Assembly: GCA_934668695.1 (NCBI GenBank)
Contig: CAKUOD010000011.1
Span: forward strand, 1 to 64,000
DNA: 64,000 bases
Source: an uncultured Collinsella sp.
GTDB lineage: Bacteria; Actinomycetota; Coriobacteriia; Coriobacteriales; Coriobacteriaceae
Reading direction: 5' to 3'
Part shown: positions 55,775 through 63,981 of the stretch, in pieces
How the letters are laid out: every line of letters starts with the position of its first letter
Position numbering within the stretch: the stretch's first letter is position 1
Translations under genes and position numbers: made by a program
Notes under the pieces: model-generated
What the model saw: the letters and a program-made list of their open reading frames with translations, nothing else
What the model was told of the DNA's origin: nothing
The model's database searches: none

Positions 55775-55895
55775 GGAGACCCCAGGGCTTACCTCCCAAA
55801 TCTTTCCGCAGGACGGAAGGACCCCGCCGCGCGAAGCGCACGGCGGGGTCCTGACATGTCCGAGGACGATTTGGGAGGTAAGCCCTGGGGTCTCC
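55775..55895 (-). ncRNA. Two-helix internal-loop element, copy D
   Basis: Outer helix of 27 perfect pairs (55775-55801 with 55869-55895). On the - strand the loop is CGTCCTCG opposite CTGCGGA plus AAG, bounded by GAC/GTC. Inner helix AGGACCCCGCCG. Begins 24 bases after the pfkA stop in sense orientation. The rest of 55526-55774 shows no gene. Confidence 0.75.
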
Positions 55896-55918
55896 GATGG
55901 GAGCAGTTCCAGCCGAGG

Positions 55919-56998
55919 CTATTCGTCGCCGAAGCTGATGCCCAACGCCTTGGCCTCGCGCACCAGGTCGCTCTGGGGGTCGACATACTTGAGCTTGCCG
56001 GCGACCTCCTCGAGCGGCATGTGGCACATCTTGCCGTCACGCAGGGCGATCATGTAGCCAAACTCGCCACGCAGGCAGCCGAGTGCCGCCTCGACGCCGC
56101 ACTGGGTCGCAAAGATACGGTCCTGGGCATCGGGCTGGCCGCCGCGCTGCGTGTGACCGGGGATGGCGACGCGGGTCTCGCGGCCGGTCTTAGCCTCGAT
56201 CTCCTTGGCGATGTCGTAGACAATCGACGGGCTCGTGCGCTCGGCGAGCTTCTTCTTGTACTCCTTCTTGGGCAGCGCCGCGTCCTCCTTGGAAATGGCG
56301 CCCTCGGCGACTGCCACGATGGTAAAGCGGCTGCCGGTTTCCATGCGATGCTCGATGGTCTTGATGACGTTGTCCATGTCGTAAGGGATCTCGGGGATCA
56401 GGATGACGTCCGCACCGCCCGCAACGCCGGCGTACAGCGGAATCCAACCGACCTTGTGGCCCATGATCTCGATGACGAACACGCGGCCGTGGCTCGAGGC
56501 GGTGGTGTGGATGTCGTCGATGCACTTGGTGGCGACGTCGATGGCGCTCGTAAAGCCAAACGTCATCTCGGTGCCCCAGGTGTCGTTATCGATGGTCTTG
56601 GGCAGGGCGATAACGTTGAGGCCCTCCTCGCGCAGGCGGTTGGCGGTCTTGGTGGAGCCGTTGCCGCCCAGCATAAACAGGCAGTCGAGCTGCAGCTTGT
56701 GATAGGTGTGGACCATCGCAGGTACCTTCTCGACGCCGTCGGCCTCGGGAATGTCCAGACGTTTGAACGGCGTGCGGCTCGTGCCCAGAATGGTGCCGCC
56801 GCGGGTGAGGATACCGCTAAAATCGGCGGGCGTCATGACGCGGAACCTGCTGTAGATAAGGCCCTGGTAGCCGTCCTCGAAACCGTAGATCTCGATAGGC
56901 TCTGCACTATTGGTCATGAGCGTTTTGACAATGCCGCGCATGGTGGCGTTGAGCGCTTGGCAGTCGCCGCCACTGGTAAGAAGACCGATCCTAAGCAT
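55919..56998 (-). CDS. pfkA: 6-phosphofructokinase
   Basis: 359 residues. Phosphorylates fructose 6-phosphate in glycolysis. LTSGGDCQALNATMRG, PKTIDNDT and GHTQRGGQP are present. The nucleotide motif reads GGNGS (111-115) where most enzymes have GGDGS; the following Gly favours ATP over pyrophosphate, while Lys in PKTIDND is the form shared with PPi enzymes and some actinobacterial ATP enzymes. The phosphate donor is therefore not certain. Confidence 0.92.
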   Translation of the reverse strand: MLRIGLLTSGGDCQALNATMRGIVKTLMTNSAEPIEIYGFEDGYQGLIYSRFRVMTPADFSGILTRGGTILGTSRTPFKRLDIPEADGVEKVPAMVHTYHKLQLDCLFMLGGNGSTKTANRLREEGLNVIALPKTIDNDTWGTEMTFGFTSAIDVATKCIDDIHTTASSHGRVFVIEIMGHKVGWIPLYAGVAGGADVILIPEIPYDMDNVIKTIEHRMETGSRFTIVAVAEGAISKEDAALPKKEYKKKLAERTSPSIVYDIAKEIEAKTGRETRVAIPGHTQRGGQPDAQDRIFATQCGVEAALGCLRGEFGYMIALRDGKMCHMPLEEVAGKLKYVDPQSDLVREAKALGISFGDE

Positions 56999-57035
56999 GA
57001 TGAATCCTTCCGGGCAAGTTATAACATGCGCTTAA

Positions 57036-57071
57036 GTTTACCCCCGCACACTACTGATACGGGGGTAAAAC
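57036..57071 (-). terminator. Hairpin between the Ntn-hydrolase and pfkA genes
   Basis: GTTTACCCCCG and CGGGGGTAAAAC flank a 13-base loop. On the - strand it follows the Ntn-hydrolase gene and precedes pfkA by about 40 bases. Confidence 0.55.
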
Positions 57072-57138
57072 GTGTTAGCTCAAGCGTATAGAAATGTAAA
57101 CAACGTCAGGCGAGCGTAAGGTCGACGGGCCTGGCTCC

Positions 57139-58230
57139 TTACAGTGCAAAGGCGTCGATGTCGCCCCAGTGGCGGCGCAGCGTGATGGCGGCAGCGGGCT
57201 CGGTGTTGTCGAAGACGACCGACCACTGCGTGTTGCTGGTGATGTCTTCCGGATTGGGCTCTTGCGCCGCAGCGCGTAGGGCCTTCCAAGCGACTGCCTC
57301 GTCTTGGGCGCCGGCATGGGCGTCGAGGACATCGGCGATGGCGATGGCGCGCTCCTTGCCGTGGCCCAGCTCACCGTTCTTTTGGTTGGGCAGCACCTCG
57401 TCACCATAGCAGGTGTAGAAGTTCGTGACCTGGCGTACGGGCGTCGCCTTGTATGCACGGTCGGGATCGCGCGGATCCCACTCCACCACCCGCGCGTCAC
57501 CGGCGGCGTCGTTGATAAAGAAGTGATAGTCGCGTCCGGCCATGGCGTGCATGTCGTAGGCCGAAAGCAAGTCGACGGCCTCCTGCGTGGTGGCCGCGCG
57601 GTCGAGCACCAGGCGGATGGCGAGCGAGGTATTGATGACGGGGCGTTGCGTGTCCTGGTCACAGGGCTTGGAATCCAGGGTGAGCACGGCAATGGACACG
57701 CCGCATTCGTTGACGCCGTCGAGCTGGGCAAACGGGCCCATCAACGCTGCGGCGCGTTCGGCGACGGAGCCAAGTGGAGTGTTGGCGCCCAGGTTATTGA
57801 GGGCCGCAAAGCCGATGGAGGCATAGCCGTCGCGCGGGTGGTTGCGCACCAACAGCGCCGAGGTGTCGTCCTTAAAGTCGTAATTGCGACCGGTGCGCAC
57901 GCGTCCTTCGGCATCGACAGCGGCAAAGGCGCTGCAGGCAAACTGGGGCGCCTGAACATGCGCCGGCACACCAGGCAGTACCTGCGCGACGACGGCGTCG
58001 ATATAGGCTTGGTCGTCACGCACATCGGCGGCGATGATGCGGTCGAGATCGTAGCCGTAGGCGATGTCGATCGCGTATAGGTCATAGCCATCCGCATAAT
58101 CGGTTAGACGCTTGAGCAATGCGGCGGACTTAATTTGCTTGCGGTAAACGATACCGGTGGCAGCGGCAAGGCCGACGGCAGCCCCGGCAATGCCGCAAAC
58201 AGCGGCGGTAACAATACTACGTGGCTTCAT
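57139..58230 (-). CDS. Choloylglycine-hydrolase-family (linear amide C-N hydrolase), membrane-anchored
   Basis: 363 residues. N-terminal hydrophobic anchor (8-28), then a pro-region of about 70 residues. The presumed Ntn nucleophile is Cys99 in FACSAFAA, followed by RTGRNYDFKD with the conserved Arg and Asp. DGVNECGVSIAVL and NTQWSVVFD match bile salt hydrolase/penicillin V acylase relatives. Maturation would require cleavage before Cys99. Classical gut bile salt hydrolases start MC with no anchor, so the substrate may differ (acylated amino acids, N-acyl signals). GAGAGGAGCCGCT precedes the ATG. Confidence 0.82.
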   Translation of the reverse strand: MKPRSIVTAAVCGIAGAAVGLAAATGIVYRKQIKSAALLKRLTDYADGYDLYAIDIAYGYDLDRIIAADVRDDQAYIDAVVAQVLPGVPAHVQAPQFACSAFAAVDAEGRVRTGRNYDFKDDTSALLVRNHPRDGYASIGFAALNNLGANTPLGSVAERAAALMGPFAQLDGVNECGVSIAVLTLDSKPCDQDTQRPVINTSLAIRLVLDRAATTQEAVDLLSAYDMHAMAGRDYHFFINDAAGDARVVEWDPRDPDRAYKATPVRQVTNFYTCYGDEVLPNQKNGELGHGKERAIAIADVLDAHAGAQDEAVAWKALRAAAQEPNPEDITSNTQWSVVFDNTEPAAAITLRRHWGDIDAFAL

Positions 58231-58391
58231 AGCGGCTCCTCTCGTCCTGTTGTTGCAATTGTCGCAAAAGGTGTGCGGGCGCAGCGGTTCAACTTGGTGA
58301 GCGGCACGGGATTAACCATGGAATGAAAGGCATGGCACCGGCGCGGCGGGGTATGCTGGAGAGGACCAGCAACCCAGCGAAAGGGGAGAGC

Positions 58392-59777
58392 ATGACGGAT
58401 CAGGAAACGCCCGAGCGCGCGCACGTGACGGCCGACGATATCGAGGCGGCCAACGACCTTATCGACTTTATCGAGGCATGCCCCAGCATGTTCCATACGG
58501 CGGCGACCATTATGGCCGAGCTCGACGAGGCGGGCTTTACCTACCTGCCCGAGAACGCGGCGTGGGATATCGAGCCGGGCGGTCGCTACTACACGCAGCG
58601 CAACACCTCGAGCGTTGTTGCCTTTAAGGTGGGCGAGGACTTGGCCGCGACGTGGGGCGAGGACGGCGTTGCCGGCGACTACCATTTTCAGCTCACGGCA
58701 TCGCACAGCGACTCGCCGACGTTTAAGGTCAAGGCCGTGCCCGAGCTCGACGGCGCGGGCGAGACGCTGCGCCTGAACACCGAGGCCTACGGCGGCATGA
58801 TCGACTACACCTGGTTCGACCGTCCGCTGGCACTCGCGGGCCGCGTGTTGGTACGCGAAGGCGACCGTATTGAGAGCCGCCTGCTTGCCACCGAGCGCGA
58901 GGTCGCTATTATCCCGAGCCTTGCCATCCATATGAACCGCGGCGTTAACGAGGGCTTTGCTCCCAACCGAGCCGTCGACCTGTGCCCGCTCATTAGCGCC
59001 GGCGAGCTTAAGCAGGGTGACTTCGATGCCCTGATCGCTGACGAACTGGACGTTGAGCCCGAGCAGATCCTGGGTCGCGACCTGTTCCTGGTCAATCGTC
59101 AGGACGCACGCATCTGGGGCTGGGCCGACGAGTTTATCTCGACGCCCAAACTCGACGACCTGGCCTGCGCCTACACCTCGCTGCAGGCATTTTTGGGTGC
59201 CGAGAATGCGCATGACGTTTCGGTCTTTTGCTGCTTCGATAACGAGGAGGTTGGCTCCGAGACCAAGCAGGGCGCCATGTCGACGTTCTTGGCCGACGCG
59301 CTGCGCCGCATCAACGGGTCGCTGGGCTTTGACGACGAGTCGTACCACCGTGCGCTTGCCGCCTCGATGCTCGTGAGCTGCGACAATGCACATGCCGTGC
59401 ACCCCAACCACGCCGAGAAGTGCGATGCCCGCAACCAGGTTGTGCTCAACGGCGGCATCGTCATCAAGGAAGCTGCCAACCAGCACTACTGCACCGATGC
59501 CTTTAGCCGCGCGGTGTTCCAGGCTATTTGCGATGACGCCGACGTGCCTACGCAGGCCTTCGCCAACAAGAGCGATATGGCCGGCGGTTCTACCCTGGGC
59601 AATCTGTCCAATATGCAGGCGAGCATGCATGCCGTGGACGTGGGCCTGCCGCAGCTGGCCATGCACTCGAGCTACGAGACCGGCGGCGTGCGCGACGTGA
59701 TGTACGCCATCCGCGCTCTCACCGCCTTCTACGAGCGAAACCTAACCATCAACGGCGCCGAAAGTGTAGAGCTCTAA
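58392..59777 (+). CDS. M18-family aminopeptidase
   Basis: 461 residues. Zinc aminopeptidase of the aspartyl-aminopeptidase family. Metal and active-site motifs: SHSDSPTFK, FDNEEVGSETKQGA, and the C-terminal PQLAMHSSYET. AAAGGGGAGAGC precedes the ATG at 58392. Single gene, followed by repeat copy 6 and a terminator. Confidence 0.92.
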   Translation: MTDQETPERAHVTADDIEAANDLIDFIEACPSMFHTAATIMAELDEAGFTYLPENAAWDIEPGGRYYTQRNTSSVVAFKVGEDLAATWGEDGVAGDYHFQLTASHSDSPTFKVKAVPELDGAGETLRLNTEAYGGMIDYTWFDRPLALAGRVLVREGDRIESRLLATEREVAIIPSLAIHMNRGVNEGFAPNRAVDLCPLISAGELKQGDFDALIADELDVEPEQILGRDLFLVNRQDARIWGWADEFISTPKLDDLACAYTSLQAFLGAENAHDVSVFCCFDNEEVGSETKQGAMSTFLADALRRINGSLGFDDESYHRALAASMLVSCDNAHAVHPNHAEKCDARNQVVLNGGIVIKEAANQHYCTDAFSRAVFQAICDDADVPTQAFANKSDMAGGSTLGNLSNMQASMHAVDVGLPQLAMHSSYETGGVRDVMYAIRALTAFYERNLTINGAESVEL

Positions 59778-59828
59778 AACCTGCCAAAAAGGGATGTTAA
59801 TTTTGACAGGTTTTATCTGGGCAGATGC
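59777..59828 (+). repeat. Dispersed 50-nt palindromic repeat, copy 6
   Basis: Starts at the aminopeptidase stop; centre shortened (GGGATGTTAATTTT). Sense orientation. Confidence 0.7.
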
Positions 59829-59862
59829 AAAGGGTGAAACCGAACAAGATCGGTGATACGTG

Positions 59863-59896
59863 GCCGCCGAGGTGCAGTATGCCTCGGCGGCTTTTT
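59863..59896 (+). terminator. Terminator after the aminopeptidase
   Basis: GCCGCCGAGG pairs with CCTCGGCGGC, followed by TTTTT. Confidence 0.85.
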
Positions 59897-59991
59897 GTGT
59901 ACAGAGTACGGCTAATACTTATAAGTGCTTTACATGCTTTACGTATCTACCATAGTATTTTATGATAGTTTTGAAGTACTAAGGAGGGGTT

Positions 59992-60372
59992 ATGACCACA
60001 ACCGCCGCTCAGATCAACGTACGTCTCGATGCCGATCTTAAAAGAAGTGGGGACGCCGCTCTCTCCAAGGCCGGTATGACGCCGAGCCAAGCGGTGCGAG
60101 CGCTCTGGCAGCTTGCAGCGTCGCTGGCCGATCGCCCCGGTGCGCTCGAGGATATCCTGCTGCCCAGTCGTGCCCGGGCGGAACAGCGCGAGCGCGAAAA
60201 GGCCGCCAAACGTAAGCTCGAGCTCATGGATCAGGGGTCGAAGCTGTTCGCTGCCGCTTGCCGTGAGTCGGGAATCGATATGGTCAAGGCTCAGCCATCG
60301 GACGACGAAGAGCTCAAACGGAATGCCTATGCGGATCGCTATGGCGAGGAGATGAGCTGGCTCTATGAGTGA
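59992..60372 (+). CDS. RelB/DinJ-family antitoxin
   Basis: 126 residues. The N-terminal INVRLDADLKRSGDAALSKA and GMTPSQAVRALWQ is a ribbon-helix-helix DNA-binding fold of the RelB/DinJ type. The C-terminal half (about 60-126), rich in Lys/Arg/Glu, should wrap the toxin. AAGGAGGGGTT precedes the ATG. It overlaps the PIN toxin gene by eight bases. The AT-rich stretch 59910-59985 probably contains promoter and operator. Confidence 0.88.
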   Translation: MTTTAAQINVRLDADLKRSGDAALSKAGMTPSQAVRALWQLAASLADRPGALEDILLPSRARAEQREREKAAKRKLELMDQGSKLFAAACRESGIDMVKAQPSDDEELKRNAYADRYGEEMSWLYE

Positions 60373-60856
60373 GACTCCAAAGCGCATCTTGGTTGACACC
60401 AACGTGTGGCTCGATTACTTCATTCCCTCACGACGTGGTCGTTCGGTGGCGATTGAGTTTTTACGCGATGCATGCACGGCGCAGGTGGATTTGCTGTATG
60501 CGGCGACATCGTCCAAAGACCTGTTCTATTTGATTTCAAGCGAACATAAGGCATGGTATCGGCGAGAGCACGGTTCGCTTTCCCAGAATGCCGCTGCGGC
60601 AGCGACATCGCTTGCATGGGATTGTCTTAGCGTGTTGTCGCAGCTTGCCACGCCAGTGCCCTGTGACCTGAGCGACATATGGATGGCGAGCAGGCAGCGT
60701 GAGCTCCATAGCGATTACGAAGACGATTTAATCATTGCGGCAGCGATACGCGCTCAAGCAGATCTACTGGTCACCAACGATGTCAAGCTCTGTTCGCATG
60801 CGCCCGTCGCAGCAATGAGTGTAGAAGACGCAAAAAATTACTTAGCAACGCTCTAG
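60365..60856 (+). CDS. PIN-domain toxin (predicted ribonuclease)
   Basis: 163 residues. The first acidic residue is in ILVDTNVWLDYF, others in SSKDLFYL, and the C-terminal DYEDDLIIAAA and LLVTNDVKL complete the usual acidic cluster. PIN toxins such as VapC cleave tRNA or rRNA. Pairing with a RelB/DinJ-type antitoxin instead of VapB is unusual. Confidence 0.88.
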   Translation: MSETPKRILVDTNVWLDYFIPSRRGRSVAIEFLRDACTAQVDLLYAATSSKDLFYLISSEHKAWYRREHGSLSQNAAAAATSLAWDCLSVLSQLATPVPCDLSDIWMASRQRELHSDYEDDLIIAAAIRAQADLLVTNDVKLCSHAPVAAMSVEDAKNYLATL

Positions 60857-60872
60857 CAATTTGAAGATCCCG

Positions 60873-60951
60873 CAGGTCGAATAAAAGTCAGCGAATGCCC
60901 CCAGGCAGGGCCGCGCCAGCCAGTCCCTACAGGTCGAATAAAAGTCAGCGA
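60873..60951. repeat. 22-bp perfect direct repeats
   Basis: Two identical 22-base copies, beginning CAGGTCGAATAAAAGTCAGC, lie at 60873-60894 and 60930-60951. The second directly abuts structured repeat S copy 2. A diverged version precedes copy 1. Confidence 0.75.
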
Positions 60952-61050
60952 GAGCCCGCCGTTTGAGCCAAGGTGCCGTGAAATGAAAAGGCGCTGACCT
61001 TCTGGTCGCGCCTTTGAAATTGAACGGCAGATTGGCCAAACGGCGGGCTC
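60952..61050. ncRNA. Structured repeat S, copy 2
   Basis: Helices GAGCCCGCCGTTTG/CAAACGGCGGGCTC (14 pairs), TGCCGT/ACGGCA, AGGCGC/GCGCCT and ACC-TTCT-GGT. Positions differing from copy 1 change in pairs. Located downstream of the 2-hydroxyacid dehydrogenase stop (- strand) and of the PIN toxin (+ strand). Confidence 0.65.
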
Positions 61051-61091
61051 GCAGCGTCGACCGGTCCGCCGTTCGTTAGAACGGCGGAACC

Positions 61092-62027
61092 CTAATGCTC
61101 AATCCAGCAGCGCAGGGTCTCGCCAGCTTGCAAGTGGCGTAGGTTCTCCGCGGCAATGTCGACCACATTGTTGAGCGTAGCCTCCAAGTGGAACCAGCCC
61201 GAGACATGCGGCGTGATGAGCATGTTGGGCGCATCCCACAGTGGGCTTGTCTCAGGCAGCGGCTCGGGGTCGGTGACGTCGACCGCAGCACCGGCAAGGT
61301 GCCCGGACTCGAGTGCCGCAACCAAGTCGTCGGCGACCACAAGATCGCCGCGGCCGCCGTTGGCAAAGAAGGCGCCCGGTTTCATCGCGGCGAAGAACTC
61401 GGCGTTCGCCAGGCCGCGGGTCTCGGGTGTGCTGGGCATAAAGGATGCGACGATGTCAGCCTCGGCCAGGCGCTCGGGGAGGGCGTCCATGCCGTCCATG
61501 TCCTCAAACACGATGGGGTAGACGAGCGGATGACGCTTGATACCGCGGACGTGCGCGCCCATGCTGCGGCAGAGCGTGGCAAAGTGGCCGCCGATATCGC
61601 CCGCGCCCAGCACCAGCACGTTGGCGTTTTTGAGCGAGGTGACCGGACCTAAATCCTCCCAGCGATGCTTGCGCTGCAAGTCGTGATAGCCGGGCAGGCG
61701 CTTGATCATGGAAAGGACCATGGCAAACATGTGCTCGCTCACGGCCTGGCCATAGGCACCCACCGAGCAGGAAAGCTTAGCGTCGGCTGGCACGGTGCCG
61801 GCGGCCAAGTAATCGTCATAGCCGGCGGTCTGTAATTGCAACAGCTGGAGATGCTCGCATGCCGTGAGCATGCCAGGGTCGATGTTGCCCAAGATCACGT
61901 CCGCATCGGCGACCTGCTTGCGCGTGGCGGCGTCGGAGCTCGTGTAGATAAAGTCCTCGCCCGGAGCGCTCGACTCAAGAATTGCGCGATGGCGGTCATT
62001 GACGGGCAGCAAAACCAGAATGTTCAC
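61092..62027 (-). CDS. D-2-hydroxyacid dehydrogenase family protein
   Basis: 311 residues. NAD-binding VLGAGDIGGHFATLCRSMGA. The family Arg is in NGGRGDLV, the Glu in DVTDPEPLP, and the catalytic His in TPHVSGW. Likely a glyoxylate/hydroxypyruvate-reductase-like or phosphoglycerate-dehydrogenase-like enzyme; the substrate is undetermined. GTG start after GGAGAGGA. Confidence 0.9.
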   Translation of the reverse strand: MNILVLLPVNDRHRAILESSAPGEDFIYTSSDAATRKQVADADVILGNIDPGMLTACEHLQLLQLQTAGYDDYLAAGTVPADAKLSCSVGAYGQAVSEHMFAMVLSMIKRLPGYHDLQRKHRWEDLGPVTSLKNANVLVLGAGDIGGHFATLCRSMGAHVRGIKRHPLVYPIVFEDMDGMDALPERLAEADIVASFMPSTPETRGLANAEFFAAMKPGAFFANGGRGDLVVADDLVAALESGHLAGAAVDVTDPEPLPETSPLWDAPNMLITPHVSGWFHLEATLNNVVDIAAENLRHLQAGETLRCWIEH

Positions 62028-62045
62028 AAACAGTCCTCTCCGCTT

Positions 62046-62097
62046 GACCTACCAAAAAGGGACAGGTTTATTTTGGCAGGTTTTATCAGGCAAAACG
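62046..62097 (+). repeat. Dispersed 50-nt palindromic repeat, copy 7
   Basis: Begins ACCTACCAAAAAGGGACAGG and ends TTTTATCAGGCAAAACG. Lies between the dehydrogenase start and the map terminator, in the antisense direction to both genes. Confidence 0.7.
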
Positions 62098-62099
62098 TT

Positions 62100-62148
62100 C
62101 AAATAAAAACGCCGGATGCAAGACGGGCGTGCCCGTCAGCATCCGGCG
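62100..62148 (-). terminator. Terminator after map
   Basis: On the - strand CGCCGGATGC pairs with GCATCCGGCG around GACGGGC/GCCCGTC, followed by TTTTTATTT. Confidence 0.88.
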
Positions 62149-62157
62149 CATCTACAG

Positions 62158-63045
62158 CTACCAGCTGAGCAGTTCGTAGCCGTCCTCGGTCACCACGAGC
62201 TGTACCTCGCACTGGGCCGAATCGCTACCGTCCTTGGTGCGCACGCACCAGCCATCGCCCTTGCTGATCTTAATGTCGGGCGCTCCGGCGTTGACCATGG
62301 GCTCGATGGTAAAGACCATGCCCGGGGCCATGATGGTGTCCACATCGGGTGCCTCGGTGGTAAAGCCCACAAATGGGTCCTCGTGGAACTCCTTGCCAAT
62401 GCCGTGTCCGCCGTACTCGCGCACCACACTAAAGCCGGCGTCCTCGACGGTCTTTTGCACTGCCTCGGCCATAACGGACAACGGCAGCCATGGCTTGACG
62501 GCCGCCAGACCCGCCTCCACGCTGGCGCGGGTGACGTCGACCAGGCGCTGGCGCTCGGCCGAGACCTCGCCGATGCAGAACATGCGGCTCGAATCACTAA
62601 AGTAACCGTCCAAGATCGTGGAGCAGTCTACGTTGATGATGTCGCCCTCGTGCAGCACATCCGCATCGCAGGGGATACCGTGGCAGACGACGTCGTTGAT
62701 CGAGGTGCACACGCTCTTGGGATAGCCCTCGTAGTTAAGGTCGGCCGGCGTGCCACCGTGCTCGACGGTGTAGTCGTAGATCATCTGGTCGATCTGGTTG
62801 GTGGTCATGCCTGCGGCGATATGCTCGCCCACATAATCGAGCACGCCCACGTTGATGGCTGCCGAGCGCTTGATGCCCTCGATATCGGCGGGAGTCTTGT
62901 AGAGCGTGCGAGGCAGAACCTCCCAGCCCTCTTCCCACAAGCGTTCGAGGCGCTCATCAAAGGCGCTATGGCATTTCTTGTATTTCTTGCCGCTGCCGCA
63001 CCAGCAAGCGTCGTTGCGGCCGGGCACGGGTCCTTTGTCATACAT
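62158..63045 (-). CDS. map: Methionine aminopeptidase with N-terminal SEC-C zinc motif
   Basis: 295 residues. Removes initiator methionine. Residues 7-28 form a SEC-C motif (GRNDACWCGSGKKYKKCH), a zinc finger also found on SecA, which may dock the enzyme to ribosomes. Catalytic pieces: VCHGIPCD, NVDCSTILDGYFSDSSRM with the metal Asp pair, GHGIGKEFHE, and MVFTIEP. GAAAGGAAGTTAGCC precedes the ATG. Confidence 0.95.
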   Translation of the reverse strand: MYDKGPVPGRNDACWCGSGKKYKKCHSAFDERLERLWEEGWEVLPRTLYKTPADIEGIKRSAAINVGVLDYVGEHIAAGMTTNQIDQMIYDYTVEHGGTPADLNYEGYPKSVCTSINDVVCHGIPCDADVLHEGDIINVDCSTILDGYFSDSSRMFCIGEVSAERQRLVDVTRASVEAGLAAVKPWLPLSVMAEAVQKTVEDAGFSVVREYGGHGIGKEFHEDPFVGFTTEAPDVDTIMAPGMVFTIEPMVNAGAPDIKISKGDGWCVRTKDGSDSAQCEVQLVVTEDGYELLSW

Positions 63046-63097
63046 GGCTAACTTCCTTTCATTCGCAGCTAGTATAGCCCGCCCACGCGTCCATAAA

Positions 63098-63164
63098 AGT
63101 TGCGGTGATATAGTTCCGATTTAAGCGGTTTAACAGCACAAATAGGAACTATATCACCGAAACT
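63098..63164. repeat. 20-bp inverted repeat family, copy 3
   Basis: AGTTGCGGTGATATAGTTCC (63098-63117) and GGAACTATATCACCGAAACT (63145-63164), one mismatch. Between the radical SAM gene end and the map start. Confidence 0.75.
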
Positions 63165-63204
63165 GATGGGGCGGGATGACGGCACTAGCTGCTGCGTGGT
63201 TTTG

Positions 63205-63981
63205 CTAGTAGCTCACCTGGCAGGGGATGCCGAGGGCTTGGACGCGCGCGGCAATGGCGTCGAGCACCTCAGGCGCCGCTTTGGCAAGGCCGGCGACCGG
63301 TGTCTCGCGCGCCACCGTGTAGATGGTCGCTTCTTGTGGGCGAATGCGCTCAAGCGCCGCGAGCCAGGGGGCAACGTACTCCTCGCCGGTGTTGTCGATG
63401 AGCTTGCCCTGATACTCGCCGGTCAAAAAGATCGTCTGGATAATAACGTGACCGTCAAAGCTTGCGAACGTCTCGATCTGGTGCTCGACGTCGTAGGGGC
63501 CAACAGGCTGGTCGAGCAGCTGGATAAACGCCGGGTCGACGGTATCGAGCTTAAGAATGTTGTCGTCGACCATCATGAGCGCGTCGTGCACCTCGGGGCG
63601 GTCGGCGCGCGTGCCGTTGGAGAGCACGGCGATCTTGGAGTTTGGGGCAAGCTCGTCGCGCAGCGCGACGGCGCCGGCGATGGCCTGCGGAAACTCCGGT
63701 GCGGCGGTGGGCTCGCCGTTGCCTGCGAAGGTGATCACATCGGGGAGGTCGCCCTCGGCTGCCATCTCGTGCAGCTTTGCCTCGAGCGCGTCGAGTACCA
63801 CGGCAGCTGTGTTGTACGGCTCATGGCAGGGGCGCTCGGCGTTGAGGCCGTTTTCGCAGTATATGCAGTCGAACGTGCAGATTTTGCCGCTGGCCGGCAT
63901 CATGTTGACGCCGAGCGAGAGACCAAGGCGACGGCTGCGAACGGGCCCAAAGATGGGGCTGGCATTCAAAAACGTAGACAT
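63205..63981 (-). CDS. Radical SAM protein
   Basis: 258 residues from the ATG at 63981; the ATG at 63987 lies only three bases from GAGGAG and is less likely. Cluster motif CTFDCIYCENG (residues about 36-46). FAGNGEPTAAPEFP resembles the GGEP SAM-binding strand. The architecture fits wyosine/MoaA-like radical SAM proteins of unknown substrate. The gene starts close to the right window edge. Confidence 0.88.
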   Translation of the reverse strand: MSTFLNASPIFGPVRSRRLGLSLGVNMMPASGKICTFDCIYCENGLNAERPCHEPYNTAAVVLDALEAKLHEMAAEGDLPDVITFAGNGEPTAAPEFPQAIAGAVALRDELAPNSKIAVLSNGTRADRPEVHDALMMVDDNILKLDTVDPAFIQLLDQPVGPYDVEHQIETFASFDGHVIIQTIFLTGEYQGKLIDNTGEEYVAPWLAALERIRPQEATIYTVARETPVAGLAKAAPEVLDAIAARVQALGIPCQVSY

